Source of the DNA: Opitutales bacterium UBA5694
Lineage (GTDB): Bacteria > Verrucomicrobiota > Verrucomicrobiia > Opitutales > Opitutaceae
Reading direction: 5' to 3'
DNA: 64,000 nucleotides
Assembly: GCA_002420185.1 (NCBI GenBank)
Contig: DIHO01000001.1
Coordinates: 73,368-137,367 of the forward strand
Position 1 is the first letter of the stretch; every line of letters begins with the position of its first letter. Below are positions 1 through 8,609 of the stretch, piece after piece. The position numbers were made by a program, and so were the translations under genes. The notes beneath the pieces are model-generated. The model made no database searches. It saw only the letters and a program-made list of their open reading frames with translations, and was not told the DNA's origin.

Positions 1-444
1 AATTCGCTCAGCCAGTTTAGCAGACACTCTCGTATCGACTTCAAATCTGAGCGGACCCGAACAGATGAATGGCTACGCGAATTCGGTGTTAAGGCTCCGA
101 CTGTCGAACTACCCGTATCCAGTCTTAGCGGAGGAAATCAGCAGAAGGTTGTCCTTTCAAAATGGATGACTCTTGCCCCAAAGGTCATGATCTTCGACGA
201 ACCCACACGCGGAATTGACATGGGGGCCAGGCAAGAAATTTACCAGGCGATCGTCCGTCTAGCCGAGACGGGATGTGCCATTCTGATGATCTCCAGCGAC
301 ATGGAGGAACTTCTTGGCATGAGTCATCGAATTGCCGTCATGAGCGAGGGGACTTTGTCAGGCATTCTTGATCGGGACGCATTTTCAGAGAAAGCCATCA
401 TGACCCTGGCCGTGAATCAGAGTACCACGACGAGCAGTTCCTAA
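1..444 (+). CDS. Sugar ABC transporter ATP-binding protein, C-terminal part (5' end outside window)
   Basis: This is the last 147 residues of a sugar-importer ATPase of the RbsA/MglA/XylG type; the frame is open from base 1, so the start lies upstream of the window. Visible are the ABC signature LSGGNQQK, a Walker B region VMIFDEPTRGID and the switch region ISSDMEELLGM. These belong to the second nucleotide-binding domain of the duplicated RbsA-type ATPases, whose LSGGNQQK form is characteristic. The stop is 6 bases before the downstream permease, so the two are cotranscribed. The protein acts at the cytoplasmic face, hydrolysing ATP to drive uptake. The sugar cannot be told from this fragment. 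Confidence 0.93.
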   Translation, partial: NSLSQFSRHSRIDFKSERTRTDEWLREFGVKAPTVELPVSSLSGGNQQKVVLSKWMTLAPKVMIFDEPTRGIDMGARQEIYQAIVRLAETGCAILMISSDMEELLGMSHRIAVMSEGTLSGILDRDAFSEKAIMTLAVNQSTTTSSS

Positions 445-450
445 AATTAG

Positions 451-1509
451 ATGAACACACCCATATCCCACTTTTTCAACCGATACCGCAAAGAAGGCTG
501 TCTCGCCGGAGTGCTTCTCTTTGTCGCATTCTGGACGATCTTCTTTTCCCGCAATACCGAAGCGAATGGCTTCCTTCAGTCCCTAATAGAATCGCGATTC
601 CTCTCGCTCAGAAATTTGGAGAATCTCTCGCGCCAAGTAGGCATGTATGGAATATTCAGCCTTGGGATGGGGCTGGTCATCATCTCCGGGGGGATCGACC
701 TCTCAGTAGGATCACTAATGGCTTTTTTCGGGACAGTCTTTTTCTTCTTCCTCACGGGATCGCATGCCTGGATTCCCGGCATACCGTGGGCTCCCGCGAT
801 TCTGGTGCTCATTCTTTTTTCAGTAATGGTCGGAGCCCTGCACGGCTGGCTTATTGCAAAAATTCGAATACCTGCTTTCGTCGTTACCCTGTGCGGATTA
901 CTTGGATACCGTGGCCTAGCCCAGACTATGACGCACGACACAGCAATCGGATACTACGATGCCAAATTCAATGTAGTGGGGATAGAACGTCTCTTGACGG
1001 GCAAGATTTTCGGGTTACCTGCGGCCTTCATCACTTTCATCGCAATCTGTCTTATCGTCTACTATCTTCTCCATCTTTCTGTATTCGGACGCTACCTACT
1101 CGCACTGGGACGTAATGAACAAGCGGCCCGCTACTCTGGTATCAATACGATTCTAATCATTGCCTTTGCCTACATCATCTGCAGCGTACTAGCTGCAGTT
1201 TCTGCCCTCTTCTTCGCCCTCTACACCGCTGATGTGGTTCCTTCGATTCATGGCAACTTCTTCGAGCTCTACGCGATCGCCGGAGCCGTGCTCGGAGGTT
1301 GCAGTCTTCGCGGTGGCGAAGGGACCGTCATTGGGATTGTTCTCGGAACGACCGTGCTACTCGTTCTCCAGAATATGGTCAACCTTCTCGGATATGATAG
1401 TTCGTTCAGCAAAGTCATCACCGCCCTCGTCATTCTCGGCGGGGTCCTCGTTGACCGGTTCGACGTTTGGAGGCTTCTTTCCCGGCCGAAAAATGCGTCG
1501 GCGGCTTAA
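451..1509 (+). CDS. Sugar ABC transporter permease (RbsC/BPD_transp_2 family)
   Basis: A 352-residue integral membrane protein with about eight to ten hydrophobic segments, the usual size for RbsC-type permeases. The family hallmark GLVIISGGIDLSVGS lies near residue 75 and the conserved GRNEQAARYSGI loop, which contacts the ATPase, near residue 220; a second signature AGAVLGGCSLRGGEGT follows near 280. It forms the membrane channel of the importer whose ATPase ends just upstream. The N-terminus has roughly 20 polar residues before the first helix. A periplasmic binding protein is expected upstream of the window. Nothing downstream continues the operon: a repeat-bearing gap and a sulfatase follow. 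Confidence 0.94.
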   Translation: MNTPISHFFNRYRKEGCLAGVLLFVAFWTIFFSRNTEANGFLQSLIESRFLSLRNLENLSRQVGMYGIFSLGMGLVIISGGIDLSVGSLMAFFGTVFFFFLTGSHAWIPGIPWAPAILVLILFSVMVGALHGWLIAKIRIPAFVVTLCGLLGYRGLAQTMTHDTAIGYYDAKFNVVGIERLLTGKIFGLPAAFITFIAICLIVYYLLHLSVFGRYLLALGRNEQAARYSGINTILIIAFAYIICSVLAAVSALFFALYTADVVPSIHGNFFELYAIAGAVLGGCSLRGGEGTVIGIVLGTTVLLVLQNMVNLLGYDSSFSKVITALVILGGVLVDRFDVWRLLSRPKNASAA

Positions 1510-1619
1510 AGGCAGGATGGCGGCTCGGCTGAGCCAGCAAGTCGATCTACCGATTTCCGCAAACATCAAATCGCTCCAACTACGCGAATAACCACTTTCT
1601 ATCTCAGTTCACACTTAGA

Positions 1620-1689
1620 GCTAGTGCTCGCGCGACGCCACGTGGTTAGAACCGCGAATGGGCCAATGCGGCTTAGTGTAAGCACTAGC
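1620..1689. repeat. Spaced perfect 9-bp inverted repeat
   Basis: GCTAGTGCT at 1620-1628 is exactly complementary to AGCACTAGC at 1681-1689, with a 52-base GC-rich spacer. It lies in the gap between two genes on the same strand and directly precedes a REP-like hairpin. It could be the ends of a miniature repeat element or the stem of a long hairpin. Only one copy was noticed in this window. Confidence 0.5.
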
Positions 1690-1705
1690 CCTAACTTAGG
1701 AATGT

Positions 1706-1731
1706 GTAGGAGCGGCTTTACACCGCGATCC
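1706..1731 (+). repeat. REP-like palindrome with GTAG head
   Basis: A GTAG tetranucleotide is followed by a GC-rich imperfect hairpin: GCGG at 1712-1715 pairs with CCGC at 1723-1726 around a seven-base loop, and GGA at 1709-1711 can pair with TCC at 1729-1731 across a two-base bulge. This layout matches REP sequences mobilised by RAYT transposases, which start with GTAG or GGAG. No RAYT gene is in the window and no other copy of this exact sequence was found, so the assignment rests on form alone. Confidence 0.45.
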
Positions 1732-1879
1732 CAAGACAAATACATTCCATTAGACTTCAGTTGTCTTATTAACTAGCCCATGAAGGGCTGAGTCAGCAGC
1801 CTAGCGATCCGCATTGCCTAGCATCATCCCACCGCAGCAGACCGCCGAGTTATCGATCCCTAAATCAAGCAACACTATA

Positions 1880-3415
1880 ATGAAACACCCCTCCAAAGTC
1901 CACTCCGCTCTTCTTGCATCTTACTTCTTTATGATCGTTTCAGCCACCGCTCAGCGCGCTCCCAACGTCGTGGTCATTTTCGCCGACGACCTCGGCTACG
2001 GCGACACGAGCTGTTATGGAGCGACCAAGGTTCGGACCCCCCACATAGACCAACTAGCCTCAGAGGGTCGCCGCTTTACCGATGCTCACGCAGCCTCTGC
2101 TGTCTGCACCCCTTCTCGCTACTGCTTACTCACCGGCGAATACGCTTTTCGCGAAGACTATTGGGCGCCTATCTTTTTAAAAGTAGGACTCATCGTTGAT
2201 CCCAATCAAACGACCGTCGCCGATGTGATGAAACGGTCGGGATACAATACTGCCTGCATCGGAAAATGGCACCTGGGCTTCGGCGAAGAAACACCCAACT
2301 GGAATGGTGAGCTCAAGCCCGGGCCGCTCGAACTAGGATTCGACTACTACTTCGGAATACCAGTGGTCAATAGCCACCCACCCTTCGTTTACGTCGAAAA
2401 TCATCACGTCGTGGGAATTGATCCGAACGATCCTTTCGTTAATGACGAGGTAGCAGATACGCCGATACATCTTGAAAAAATGGGGATCAACCAGATCGGC
2501 GGTGCAAAGGCCGCACATTCCCTATACGATGATACCTATGTCGGCACGACCCTCGCGGGCAAGGCGGTGTCCTGGATAAAGGAAAAAAAAGACAACCCGT
2601 TCTTTCTCTACTTCGCTACCACCAATATTCACCACCCCTTCACACCTCACCCGCAATTCCAAGGCACCAGTCAGGCGGGTCGCTATGGCGACTTCATTCA
2701 TGAGCTAGACTGGATCGTCGGCGAAGTGACTCAAACGCTGGAAGAGGAAGGTTTAGCCGAAAACACCCTAGTCATCTTTACCAGCGACAACGGCGGTATG
2801 ATCAATCTCGGAGGACAGGAAGCCTGGAAACGGGGACATAATCAAAACGGTGATTTGCTTGGGTTCAAATTCGACGCTTGGGAAGGGGGTCACCGCGTTC
2901 CCTTCATCGCCCGTTGGCCAGGGAATATCCCGGCCGGTAGCGTATCCGACCAGCTAGTATCCAATGTCGACCTTATCGCAACCCTCACTGCTCTGACCAA
3001 TCAGGAGCTCAGCGATAACGAAGGACCAGATAGTTTCAATATTCTACCCGCACTAACCGGTCAGCCCAAGAAGCCAATACGAGATCACCTCGTGCTATCT
3101 GCGTTTCGAAAAACCCACCTCTCCCTACGAGAGGGTGACTGGATGTATATCCCCGCCCAAGCGGGAGGAGGCTTCAGCAGTCCAGAGCTCGGAACACACG
3201 GCTTTGGCGGATTTCCGGCTGTCAATTTTGCCGGACAGAAAAATAGCGACATGGAAAACGGAAATATAAAACTCGAAGCCCCTAAAGAGCAGCTTTACAA
3301 TTTGAGAGAGGACTTTCGCCAAACTAACAACGTCATTCGCGATCACCCGGAAATCGCCGAAGCCATGAAACGGCACCTAGACGAAATTCGAGAAGCAAAC
3401 GGAACACGTCTATGA
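1880..3415 (+). CDS. Secreted sulfatase (type I, formylglycine-dependent)
   Basis: Hydrolyses sulfate esters, probably on polysaccharide or glycoside substrates in the periplasm or outside the cell. The ATG at 1880 is preferred over an in-frame ATG at 1814 because it starts a signal peptide ending near SATAQ; the earlier start would add 22 polar residues. Motifs: metal-binding FADDLGYGD just after the signal peptide, the CTPSR active-site sequence with Cys76 (to be converted to formylglycine) followed by a TG, and GKWHLG near residue 127. About 511 residues, typical for the S1 sulfatases of Planctomycetes and Verrucomicrobia. The maturation enzyme is not in this window. The gene stands alone, converging on a broken cyclophilin. 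Confidence 0.93.
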   Translation: MKHPSKVHSALLASYFFMIVSATAQRAPNVVVIFADDLGYGDTSCYGATKVRTPHIDQLASEGRRFTDAHAASAVCTPSRYCLLTGEYAFREDYWAPIFLKVGLIVDPNQTTVADVMKRSGYNTACIGKWHLGFGEETPNWNGELKPGPLELGFDYYFGIPVVNSHPPFVYVENHHVVGIDPNDPFVNDEVADTPIHLEKMGINQIGGAKAAHSLYDDTYVGTTLAGKAVSWIKEKKDNPFFLYFATTNIHHPFTPHPQFQGTSQAGRYGDFIHELDWIVGEVTQTLEEEGLAENTLVIFTSDNGGMINLGGQEAWKRGHNQNGDLLGFKFDAWEGGHRVPFIARWPGNIPAGSVSDQLVSNVDLIATLTALTNQELSDNEGPDSFNILPALTGQPKKPIRDHLVLSAFRKTHLSLREGDWMYIPAQAGGGFSSPELGTHGFGGFPAVNFAGQKNSDMENGNIKLEAPKEQLYNLREDFRQTNNVIRDHPEIAEAMKRHLDEIREANGTRL

Positions 3416-3416
3416 G

Positions 3417-3856
3417 GGGCAAATAGTTCGAAATCCTGACCATCCGGATTGCGCTTACCAACATGGTCGAGAATAGGCTAAACATTGATGCAGATAAAAA
3501 ATTCCGAAGTCCCTGAGTCGGGCTTGCTTCGAGCCATAGACAATGTTCCATGACGATGCTTGAGTTCTATCTCACTTGTCCCCCCCAACACAATGGAATC
3601 AAACGATACGGCTTCCTCCATCCCAGCCAATGCCCCCCTGGACCACTTCATTTTTCACCGTATTCTGTTCCTGATTGTCCATCCGAACAACACGATGAAC
3701 CCTACCACCCTCAAAATGACCTCCATCGACATAGTTTAGGAAGCTCCCAACTGTCACTGGGGTTTCATCAGGAAAGAGCTCAAAATGGATCTCTACCGCC
3801 GTAGTAACAAGATTCACATTTATCGGTTCGGCATAGGCAAAATTTGCTGACCTCAA
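3417..3856 (-). pseudogene. Broken cyclophilin-type peptidylprolyl isomerase
   Basis: The first 85 codons read as a cyclophilin N-terminus, with FELFPDETPVTVGSFLNYVD and GGRVHRVVR, then end at a TGA (3601-3599). The similarity goes on downstream: after a frame change near a run of seven G (3580-3586) the strand reads HGTLSMARSKPDSGTSEFFI, then a TAG (3480-3478), then GKRNPDGQ, all in the expected cyclophilin order. The C-terminus is lost against the stop of the converging sulfatase at 3415. A start codon is only TTG at 3856. The gene therefore carries at least two stops, one frameshift and a 3' deletion. A functional paralogue may exist elsewhere. Confidence 0.82.
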
Positions 3857-3956
3857 AAAGAGTCCGTAAGGGCAACTTTACTAGCGATACGAAAATGGGT
3901 CAATTCACAGCTACACCGTCTGGAAAACTAAACGGTCTATGCCAAGATGAGACAAA

Positions 3957-6638
3957 CTATCTCGTCCTGAAACTCTCTGAATCAATCAGATCTAAGAGCA
4001 ACTCCTTGAAGCCTTCCTCGTTATCAATATTCGCATCAACAATCTTCCCAATGAGCTTCCGGTCACTGAAGTTCATAGAGCGGCCGGTGGCATAAGTGAG
4101 GAGCTTTTCAGAAAGGCATTCAGCGAATGGTCTTATGTCGTTCACAAGGTAGGCTTTAAGGTCTCTGATATCCCGCAGGATAGAGCCGTCGGGTAAAACG
4201 CCTTCCGTCTCGACGGGGAAGCCGTCATTCGACCTGTCCTTAGATTTTCCCGACAAGCTTGGATATTGGGTACGCCAACGGCCGATCGGATCGAACGACT
4301 CGAAAACAAACCCTATCGGATCAATTTTCTTGTGGCACCCCGCACACGAGTCATCTGACATATGGGCCGCAAGCATCTCACGTGGAGTTTCCGCCTTGGA
4401 AGTATCAGGGGTTAAAGCGGGAACGGCATCCGGCGGATCCCGAGGCGGATCCCCTAGAATATTCTCTAACATCCATACGCCACGAGCAACCGGTTGGGTA
4501 TCAACTCCGTTCGCCGTTGCGGTCATGACCCCTGCCATCCCAAGTATTCCTCCGTACCGACCCCCTTTTTCAAACTCCACCCTCTGAAGATCTTTCCAGC
4601 CTCTGTTCTTTCTCATCGGAAGCTCGTATACATAGGTGCCGATCGATTCATTCGTGTACGTAAAACCAGGATCGATAAAGTCTACTAAGGGTCTATTCAT
4701 AGCCAACATCTCTTTGAAGAAGAGTTTGGGCTCGGTTATGAGCGATTTCTTTTCTTCATCCCCGTACTTAAACTTCCTTGGCTCTGGGAAAAGTGTTTTG
4801 TCGGGAGTAAGTTGATCTAACACCGCCAAGTCCAACCATTGGTCGAGAAAACTCTCAATAAAAGTATTCAATTCATTTTTACTCAGCAATCGGATTGCTT
4901 GATCCCGCAACTCCAATGAATCCAAAAGCGCCCCACTCCGAGCCAATTCGAAAAGTTCATCATCAGGAGGGCGTGAAGCTAGAAAATAAGACAATCGCGA
5001 TGCTAAATCGAAAGCATCCAGAGGTCCTGATTCAAAATCTCGGTACAGAAAGTAAGGCGATGTCAAAGCCGTTCGAAAGGCAAAATGCAATCCATCCTCT
5101 ATTCGGCCCAATGATCCACCCTCCGCTTCGACTAAAGCTGCGTATTCATCGATCACGGACTTTTTAACCGGACGGCGAAATACTCGGGGCAAAAACTCCT
5201 GCAAAAACTCTTCCACAGCAGCCTGATTCGTTCTACCCTTCAGGGATGCCGTCAGCTGACTTGAGCGGTCTTTCCAGTATAAATCGTCCGCCCCTTCGGC
5301 CAACTCAATGGGGCCGAACGCTATTGCTTTGTGGACATCCAGGGCAGGGCCTTCCTCGAAATGCTTATACTGCAGGACTTCGGTCGACAGCCGAAGGTTC
5401 TTTGTCACGAGTTTGACCAGCTCGTCCAGCGACTCCTCTTCAGGAGGCTCTGGGAGCAGGTCTGATTTCATTAGAGCCTTCAATCGCTCCCAGCCAATAC
5501 GACCTCGTTCGACCACCCCATCGGCTTGCTTATAGGCTGCGGCAAGGAGCGGTTCCTCGATAAAGAGCTTTTTCACATGAGCTGGAAGTTTTTGCCTATC
5601 CTCGGCCAACGACGAATTTCCGTACCGGAGCGCAATAGTCTCCCCTTTTTCCAGGAGTGCTTCCATCGAATATTCCCTGCTGGAGGATCCTGAGATCTCG
5701 AATTCATCCAACAGCCGGATCGAGTCTATTCGTTGACCGGGAGCTTCAACCGCATCAACCGCATGAACGCTGCAAATGATCGAAGCCTCTTCAGTAGGGT
5801 TAAAGGCTGAAAGCTCCAAATTGAAGCGATAAATGCCAGTGGTGCTCGCCTCGAATTTAATTGGCCAACTAGCGCTAGCCGATATGGCCTCCGAACTAGA
5901 AACCAATCTCATCACATCGTCGACAAGAAGGCCCGATGAGTAGGCATAGGTGAAATCTGCCGCAGTTAAGTAAGACTCAGATGGCTCTATCGGTTTTCGC
6001 AATGGGGGGAAAAGCTTTTCAGCCAAATCGGTCGCAACTTCTGAATAGGACTGCATCAGTGCGCCCGACAAAGGAAGCGCTTCACTTTGATTATCGAAGC
6101 CATGAGATTCGCTGTCGGTTGGAAAGCTATCTGGAAGTATGTATTCAATATCCAGTAAGGAGTTGATGCTATTTACGTACTCTCTCCGATTGAGTCGCCG
6201 GATCACCGTACCACCAATAGGCGAATGTTTAGATAGCGATGCATCTAGCCAGCTGATGAGTCGGGCTCTTTCTTTAGTGGATGGCTGGCGTTTTTTCTTG
6301 GGAGGCATCTCACCCGACTTAAGCATCCTGAGGGCACGCTCCCAAATATCGAGCCTCTCCTTTTGCTGCCAGTCGATCGCAAGCTCCTCAAGACTAAGCT
6401 CTCCTCTCCTTTCGATGTCATCGTGGCAATCGAGGCAGTAGGACTCAAGCAAAGCGAATTCAGTTTGGGGTATTGGCTCGTTCGCATGAGCGATCACTGG
6501 AACCAAGGGGGTAAAAATCGCCCAATAGATAATGGAAATCTGGTAGGGCTGATTATCCCTAATCAGCCGCTTCTTTCGCCTATTCTCCGACCGCTTAGGG
6601 ATAAGCAGCCCTACCACTAATTCGATTGCCCGGATCAC
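3957..6638 (-). CDS. DUF1592-family secreted cytochrome-like protein (DUF1587/1595/1592/1588/1585)
   Basis: An 893-residue protein of the large family abundant in Planctomycetes and Verrucomicrobia; its function is unknown, though its c-type heme motifs suggest electron transfer. A hydrophobic stretch at about residues 36-50 looks like a signal peptide. CLDCH (68-72) is the first heme site, in a PSCyt1-like domain. The middle holds DUF1587, DUF1595 and DUF1592 regions, and DUF1588 contains the second heme motif CAGCHKKIDPIGF near residue 790, followed by the DUF1585 tail. It follows the DUF1552 gene by 13 bases. Residues 8-33 are encoded by a REPIN-like repeat, supplying the basic stretch before the signal peptide. 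No ATG lies between the repeat and the first heme motif. Confidence 0.9.
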   Translation of the reverse strand: MIRAIELVVGLLIPKRSENRRKKRLIRDNQPYQISIIYWAIFTPLVPVIAHANEPIPQTEFALLESYCLDCHDDIERRGELSLEELAIDWQQKERLDIWERALRMLKSGEMPPKKKRQPSTKERARLISWLDASLSKHSPIGGTVIRRLNRREYVNSINSLLDIEYILPDSFPTDSESHGFDNQSEALPLSGALMQSYSEVATDLAEKLFPPLRKPIEPSESYLTAADFTYAYSSGLLVDDVMRLVSSSEAISASASWPIKFEASTTGIYRFNLELSAFNPTEEASIICSVHAVDAVEAPGQRIDSIRLLDEFEISGSSSREYSMEALLEKGETIALRYGNSSLAEDRQKLPAHVKKLFIEEPLLAAAYKQADGVVERGRIGWERLKALMKSDLLPEPPEEESLDELVKLVTKNLRLSTEVLQYKHFEEGPALDVHKAIAFGPIELAEGADDLYWKDRSSQLTASLKGRTNQAAVEEFLQEFLPRVFRRPVKKSVIDEYAALVEAEGGSLGRIEDGLHFAFRTALTSPYFLYRDFESGPLDAFDLASRLSYFLASRPPDDELFELARSGALLDSLELRDQAIRLLSKNELNTFIESFLDQWLDLAVLDQLTPDKTLFPEPRKFKYGDEEKKSLITEPKLFFKEMLAMNRPLVDFIDPGFTYTNESIGTYVYELPMRKNRGWKDLQRVEFEKGGRYGGILGMAGVMTATANGVDTQPVARGVWMLENILGDPPRDPPDAVPALTPDTSKAETPREMLAAHMSDDSCAGCHKKIDPIGFVFESFDPIGRWRTQYPSLSGKSKDRSNDGFPVETEGVLPDGSILRDIRDLKAYLVNDIRPFAECLSEKLLTYATGRSMNFSDRKLIGKIVDANIDNEEGFKELLLDLIDSESFRTR
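6541..6616. repeat. REPIN-like pair of inverted GTAG-headed hairpins inside the DUF1592 gene start
   Basis: The 22-base arms at 6541-6562 and 6595-6616 are inverted copies with one mismatch, separated by 32 bases. Each arm, read inwards, begins TGGTAGGGCTG and carries its own small hairpin: on the plus strand GGCTGATT (6547-6554) pairs perfectly with AATCAGCC (6561-6568) around six bases, and the other arm has GCTTA/TAAGC on the minus strand. Two opposed GTAG-type REP units form a REPIN in the sense used for RAYT-mobilised repeats. The element lies wholly inside the reading frame of the DUF1592 protein and leaves it open. No related copy was seen elsewhere in the window. Confidence 0.72.
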
Positions 6639-6651
6639 GCAGTTAACCTGT

Positions 6652-7923
6652 CTAAACCAAATATTGGTTCATACTCCGGTTGGCATTGGAAAACTGGTTT
6701 TGATCGATTCCCATCTGCTGGAGCATTGTAATGTATAGATCGCCTAGCAATGGCGCTTCGGAATCATCCCGGTCTATCGCAATATGAGACCCGTGCTTCA
6801 AGCTACCGCCGGCTAAAAATACAGGGAGATTCGCGTTTGAGTGGCGGCTAGAGTCACCCATGCCGGCACCCCAAAGAACTAAGGTTGAATCAAGTAGTGG
6901 CACGCCATTGGCATCCGTCTTCGCCTTCAGCTGGTCTAGGAAAAGCGACAGCAGGCGCATGTGTTCACTCTCGACCTTGATCAAGTCCGCTATAAGCCGA
7001 GGGTTGTTACCGTGATGCGAGAGGGCATGGTAACCTGCTGAAAGGACCTCGCCATTGATCGTAAATACTTCACCCAATCCTGGCAGGAACATCGTAATCA
7101 CTCGAGTCAAATCCGTTTCCAGAGCCAATGCCATCAGATCGTACATGAGAGCCTGGTTTTCCAACATTAGAGTGGGGGCGATGGGATCGAATTTAGGGAG
7201 TTGATAATCAACCTGAGGTCTCGGTTCATTCAAGCCCTTCAATTGGCGCTCCATTCGATTTTCGAGATCGCGCACGGATTGGAAATACTCGTCCAGCTTA
7301 GTGCGGTCCTTGGCACTCACCGTGTTTTGCAGATGCCTCGCCTCACCCGTCAATTTATCTAACGAACTTTTACCACTCTTAATCAAGTACTCCGTTCGCT
7401 CAACATCGTCCGGGAGCCCAAAGAGGGATTGATAAACGACGCTGGGCCTTTCAATCATCGGCAGCGGGACCCCTTGCCGATTGTAAACCATCTTCTGACG
7501 AAAGCTGCCGCGCCCCGCGCTCAACTGAATTGATGCGATACGGCTATTAGCTCCCAATTGCTCCGCTGCGATCTGGTCAAGCGTGACATCTCCAACATTT
7601 TTTCCGCAAAGGAAATTATCCCAGTTTTTGTGTCCGTTCCCAGACCGGTGATCCAATCCCGAGAAAAGCGTAAACTCCTCTCTGTGCCTCATCAAAGGCT
7701 TCAAGAGTGGAGTTGCACCAAAATTCGAACCCGTCTCACCCGGAAAAAACGAAGGAGTATGCAGACCGAGGTTGGCTCCAACACAAACGAGTCTTTTCGC
7801 CTTCCCTGTAGTGCCGAGAGTCTTTTGAACCGCAGAGGCTAATGGAACTGACTCCAAAGCCGGGAGGGCTAGGGTCATTCCAATCGATCTTAAAAAATGA
7901 CGTCTCGAAAGGTTGAGCTTCAT
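6652..7923 (-). CDS. DUF1552 domain-containing protein, Tat-exported
   Basis: A 423-residue protein starting with a twin-arginine signal (SRRHFLRS, then a hydrophobic stretch to about residue 32), so it is probably exported folded. The family DUF1552 regularly accompanies DUF1592 proteins; its role is unknown, but the fold is thought to be related to alkaline-phosphatase/sulfatase-like proteins such as DUF1501. Visible family traits are GLDHRSGNGHKNWDNFLCG near residue 95 and the C-terminal LVLWGAGMGDSSRHSNANLP. The usual order in relatives is DUF1592 first; here DUF1552 is upstream, 13 bases ahead. The 143-base gap upstream (7924-8066) holds no gene and may carry the promoter. Confidence 0.9.
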   Translation of the reverse strand: MKLNLSRRHFLRSIGMTLALPALESVPLASAVQKTLGTTGKAKRLVCVGANLGLHTPSFFPGETGSNFGATPLLKPLMRHREEFTLFSGLDHRSGNGHKNWDNFLCGKNVGDVTLDQIAAEQLGANSRIASIQLSAGRGSFRQKMVYNRQGVPLPMIERPSVVYQSLFGLPDDVERTEYLIKSGKSSLDKLTGEARHLQNTVSAKDRTKLDEYFQSVRDLENRMERQLKGLNEPRPQVDYQLPKFDPIAPTLMLENQALMYDLMALALETDLTRVITMFLPGLGEVFTINGEVLSAGYHALSHHGNNPRLIADLIKVESEHMRLLSLFLDQLKAKTDANGVPLLDSTLVLWGAGMGDSSRHSNANLPVFLAGGSLKHGSHIAIDRDDSEAPLLGDLYITMLQQMGIDQNQFSNANRSMNQYLV

Positions 7924-8066
7924 CGGATACTTAGATTTTTTGAGATAACAAAATTTATTTTAAAAACCCATAGTCTAGACTCAAATCCATTCAACCCAAT
8001 TCCAATTGGATACTGTCATTACTATATCAATCAAGGCTCACGCTCCAATCAGTGAACTAACAGATG

Positions 8067-8558
8067 CTAGAAATTTCCGATTTCCACCTTCTGACCACGA
8101 ACCGCATACAGATGACTGAAAAAACCGTTTTCCCAGGTCTCCTCGATCGATAGCCTGCCGTGGAGCGTAATGGGTACATTGTCCACCGCTAAAGCACCTG
8201 GACCAGACATTTTGACATATATGAACTCATTATAGGAGGGCATAACCCCATAGCAGCAGGCCATGGTATTAGCGACCAAGAGGAACTCCTTCACGACCTG
8301 GCCGTCAGACTTAATCGGCATCATGTAGCCGGTTATCGAAATACTCTTCTTATCGAGCTTATACACCTCCTCCGGGAGGAAGCTCATGAGGTAGGCCTTA
8401 TCCCCCCGAACCACTTTATCTCCCGATTCGGGTACCTCCGGCTGATACTCGAACGCACTTAAATCAGCCAGGCTCAATTTAAGATCCTCAGCGAAAACGA
8501 GGGGAGTGATGATCCCACAAACCGAAAGTGCCAAAACAGTAAAAAGACCTCTTTTCAT
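8067..8558 (-). CDS. DUF3299 domain-containing secreted protein
   Basis: A 163-residue protein with a signal peptide ending near LVFAE (residue 24). The rest matches the DUF3299 pattern: ITGYMMPIKSDG, then LVANTMACCYGVMPSYNEFI with two adjacent cysteines, then a short OB-like segment ending VEIGNF. The family function is unknown; the Cys-Cys pair suggests metal or disulfide chemistry (inference). It is the last gene of a four-gene minus-strand unit, 51 bases after a His-rich lipoprotein gene, and is likely cotranscribed with the ABC transporter genes. DUF3299 proteins are commonly found next to such LolDE/MacB-type transporters. Confidence 0.8.
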   Translation of the reverse strand: MKRGLFTVLALSVCGIITPLVFAEDLKLSLADLSAFEYQPEVPESGDKVVRGDKAYLMSFLPEEVYKLDKKSISITGYMMPIKSDGQVVKEFLLVANTMACCYGVMPSYNEFIYVKMSGPGALAVDNVPITLHGRLSIEETWENGFFSHLYAVRGQKVEIGNF

Positions 8559-8609
8559 AACAACCGTAGTCTCAACAACCTTAAGACTCTAGCGAGTTTT
8601 CCTTAGAAC

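Larger units (their letters stand above)
1510..1879. other. Non-coding gap between ABC permease and sulfatase
   Basis: About 370 bases with no credible gene. It holds a spaced 9-bp inverted repeat (1620-1689) and a GTAG-headed hairpin (1706-1731), described separately. Short readable frames at the left edge are shadows of the permease. The sulfatase promoter should lie in the right half, but I see no convincing -35/-10 pair. Confidence 0.6.
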
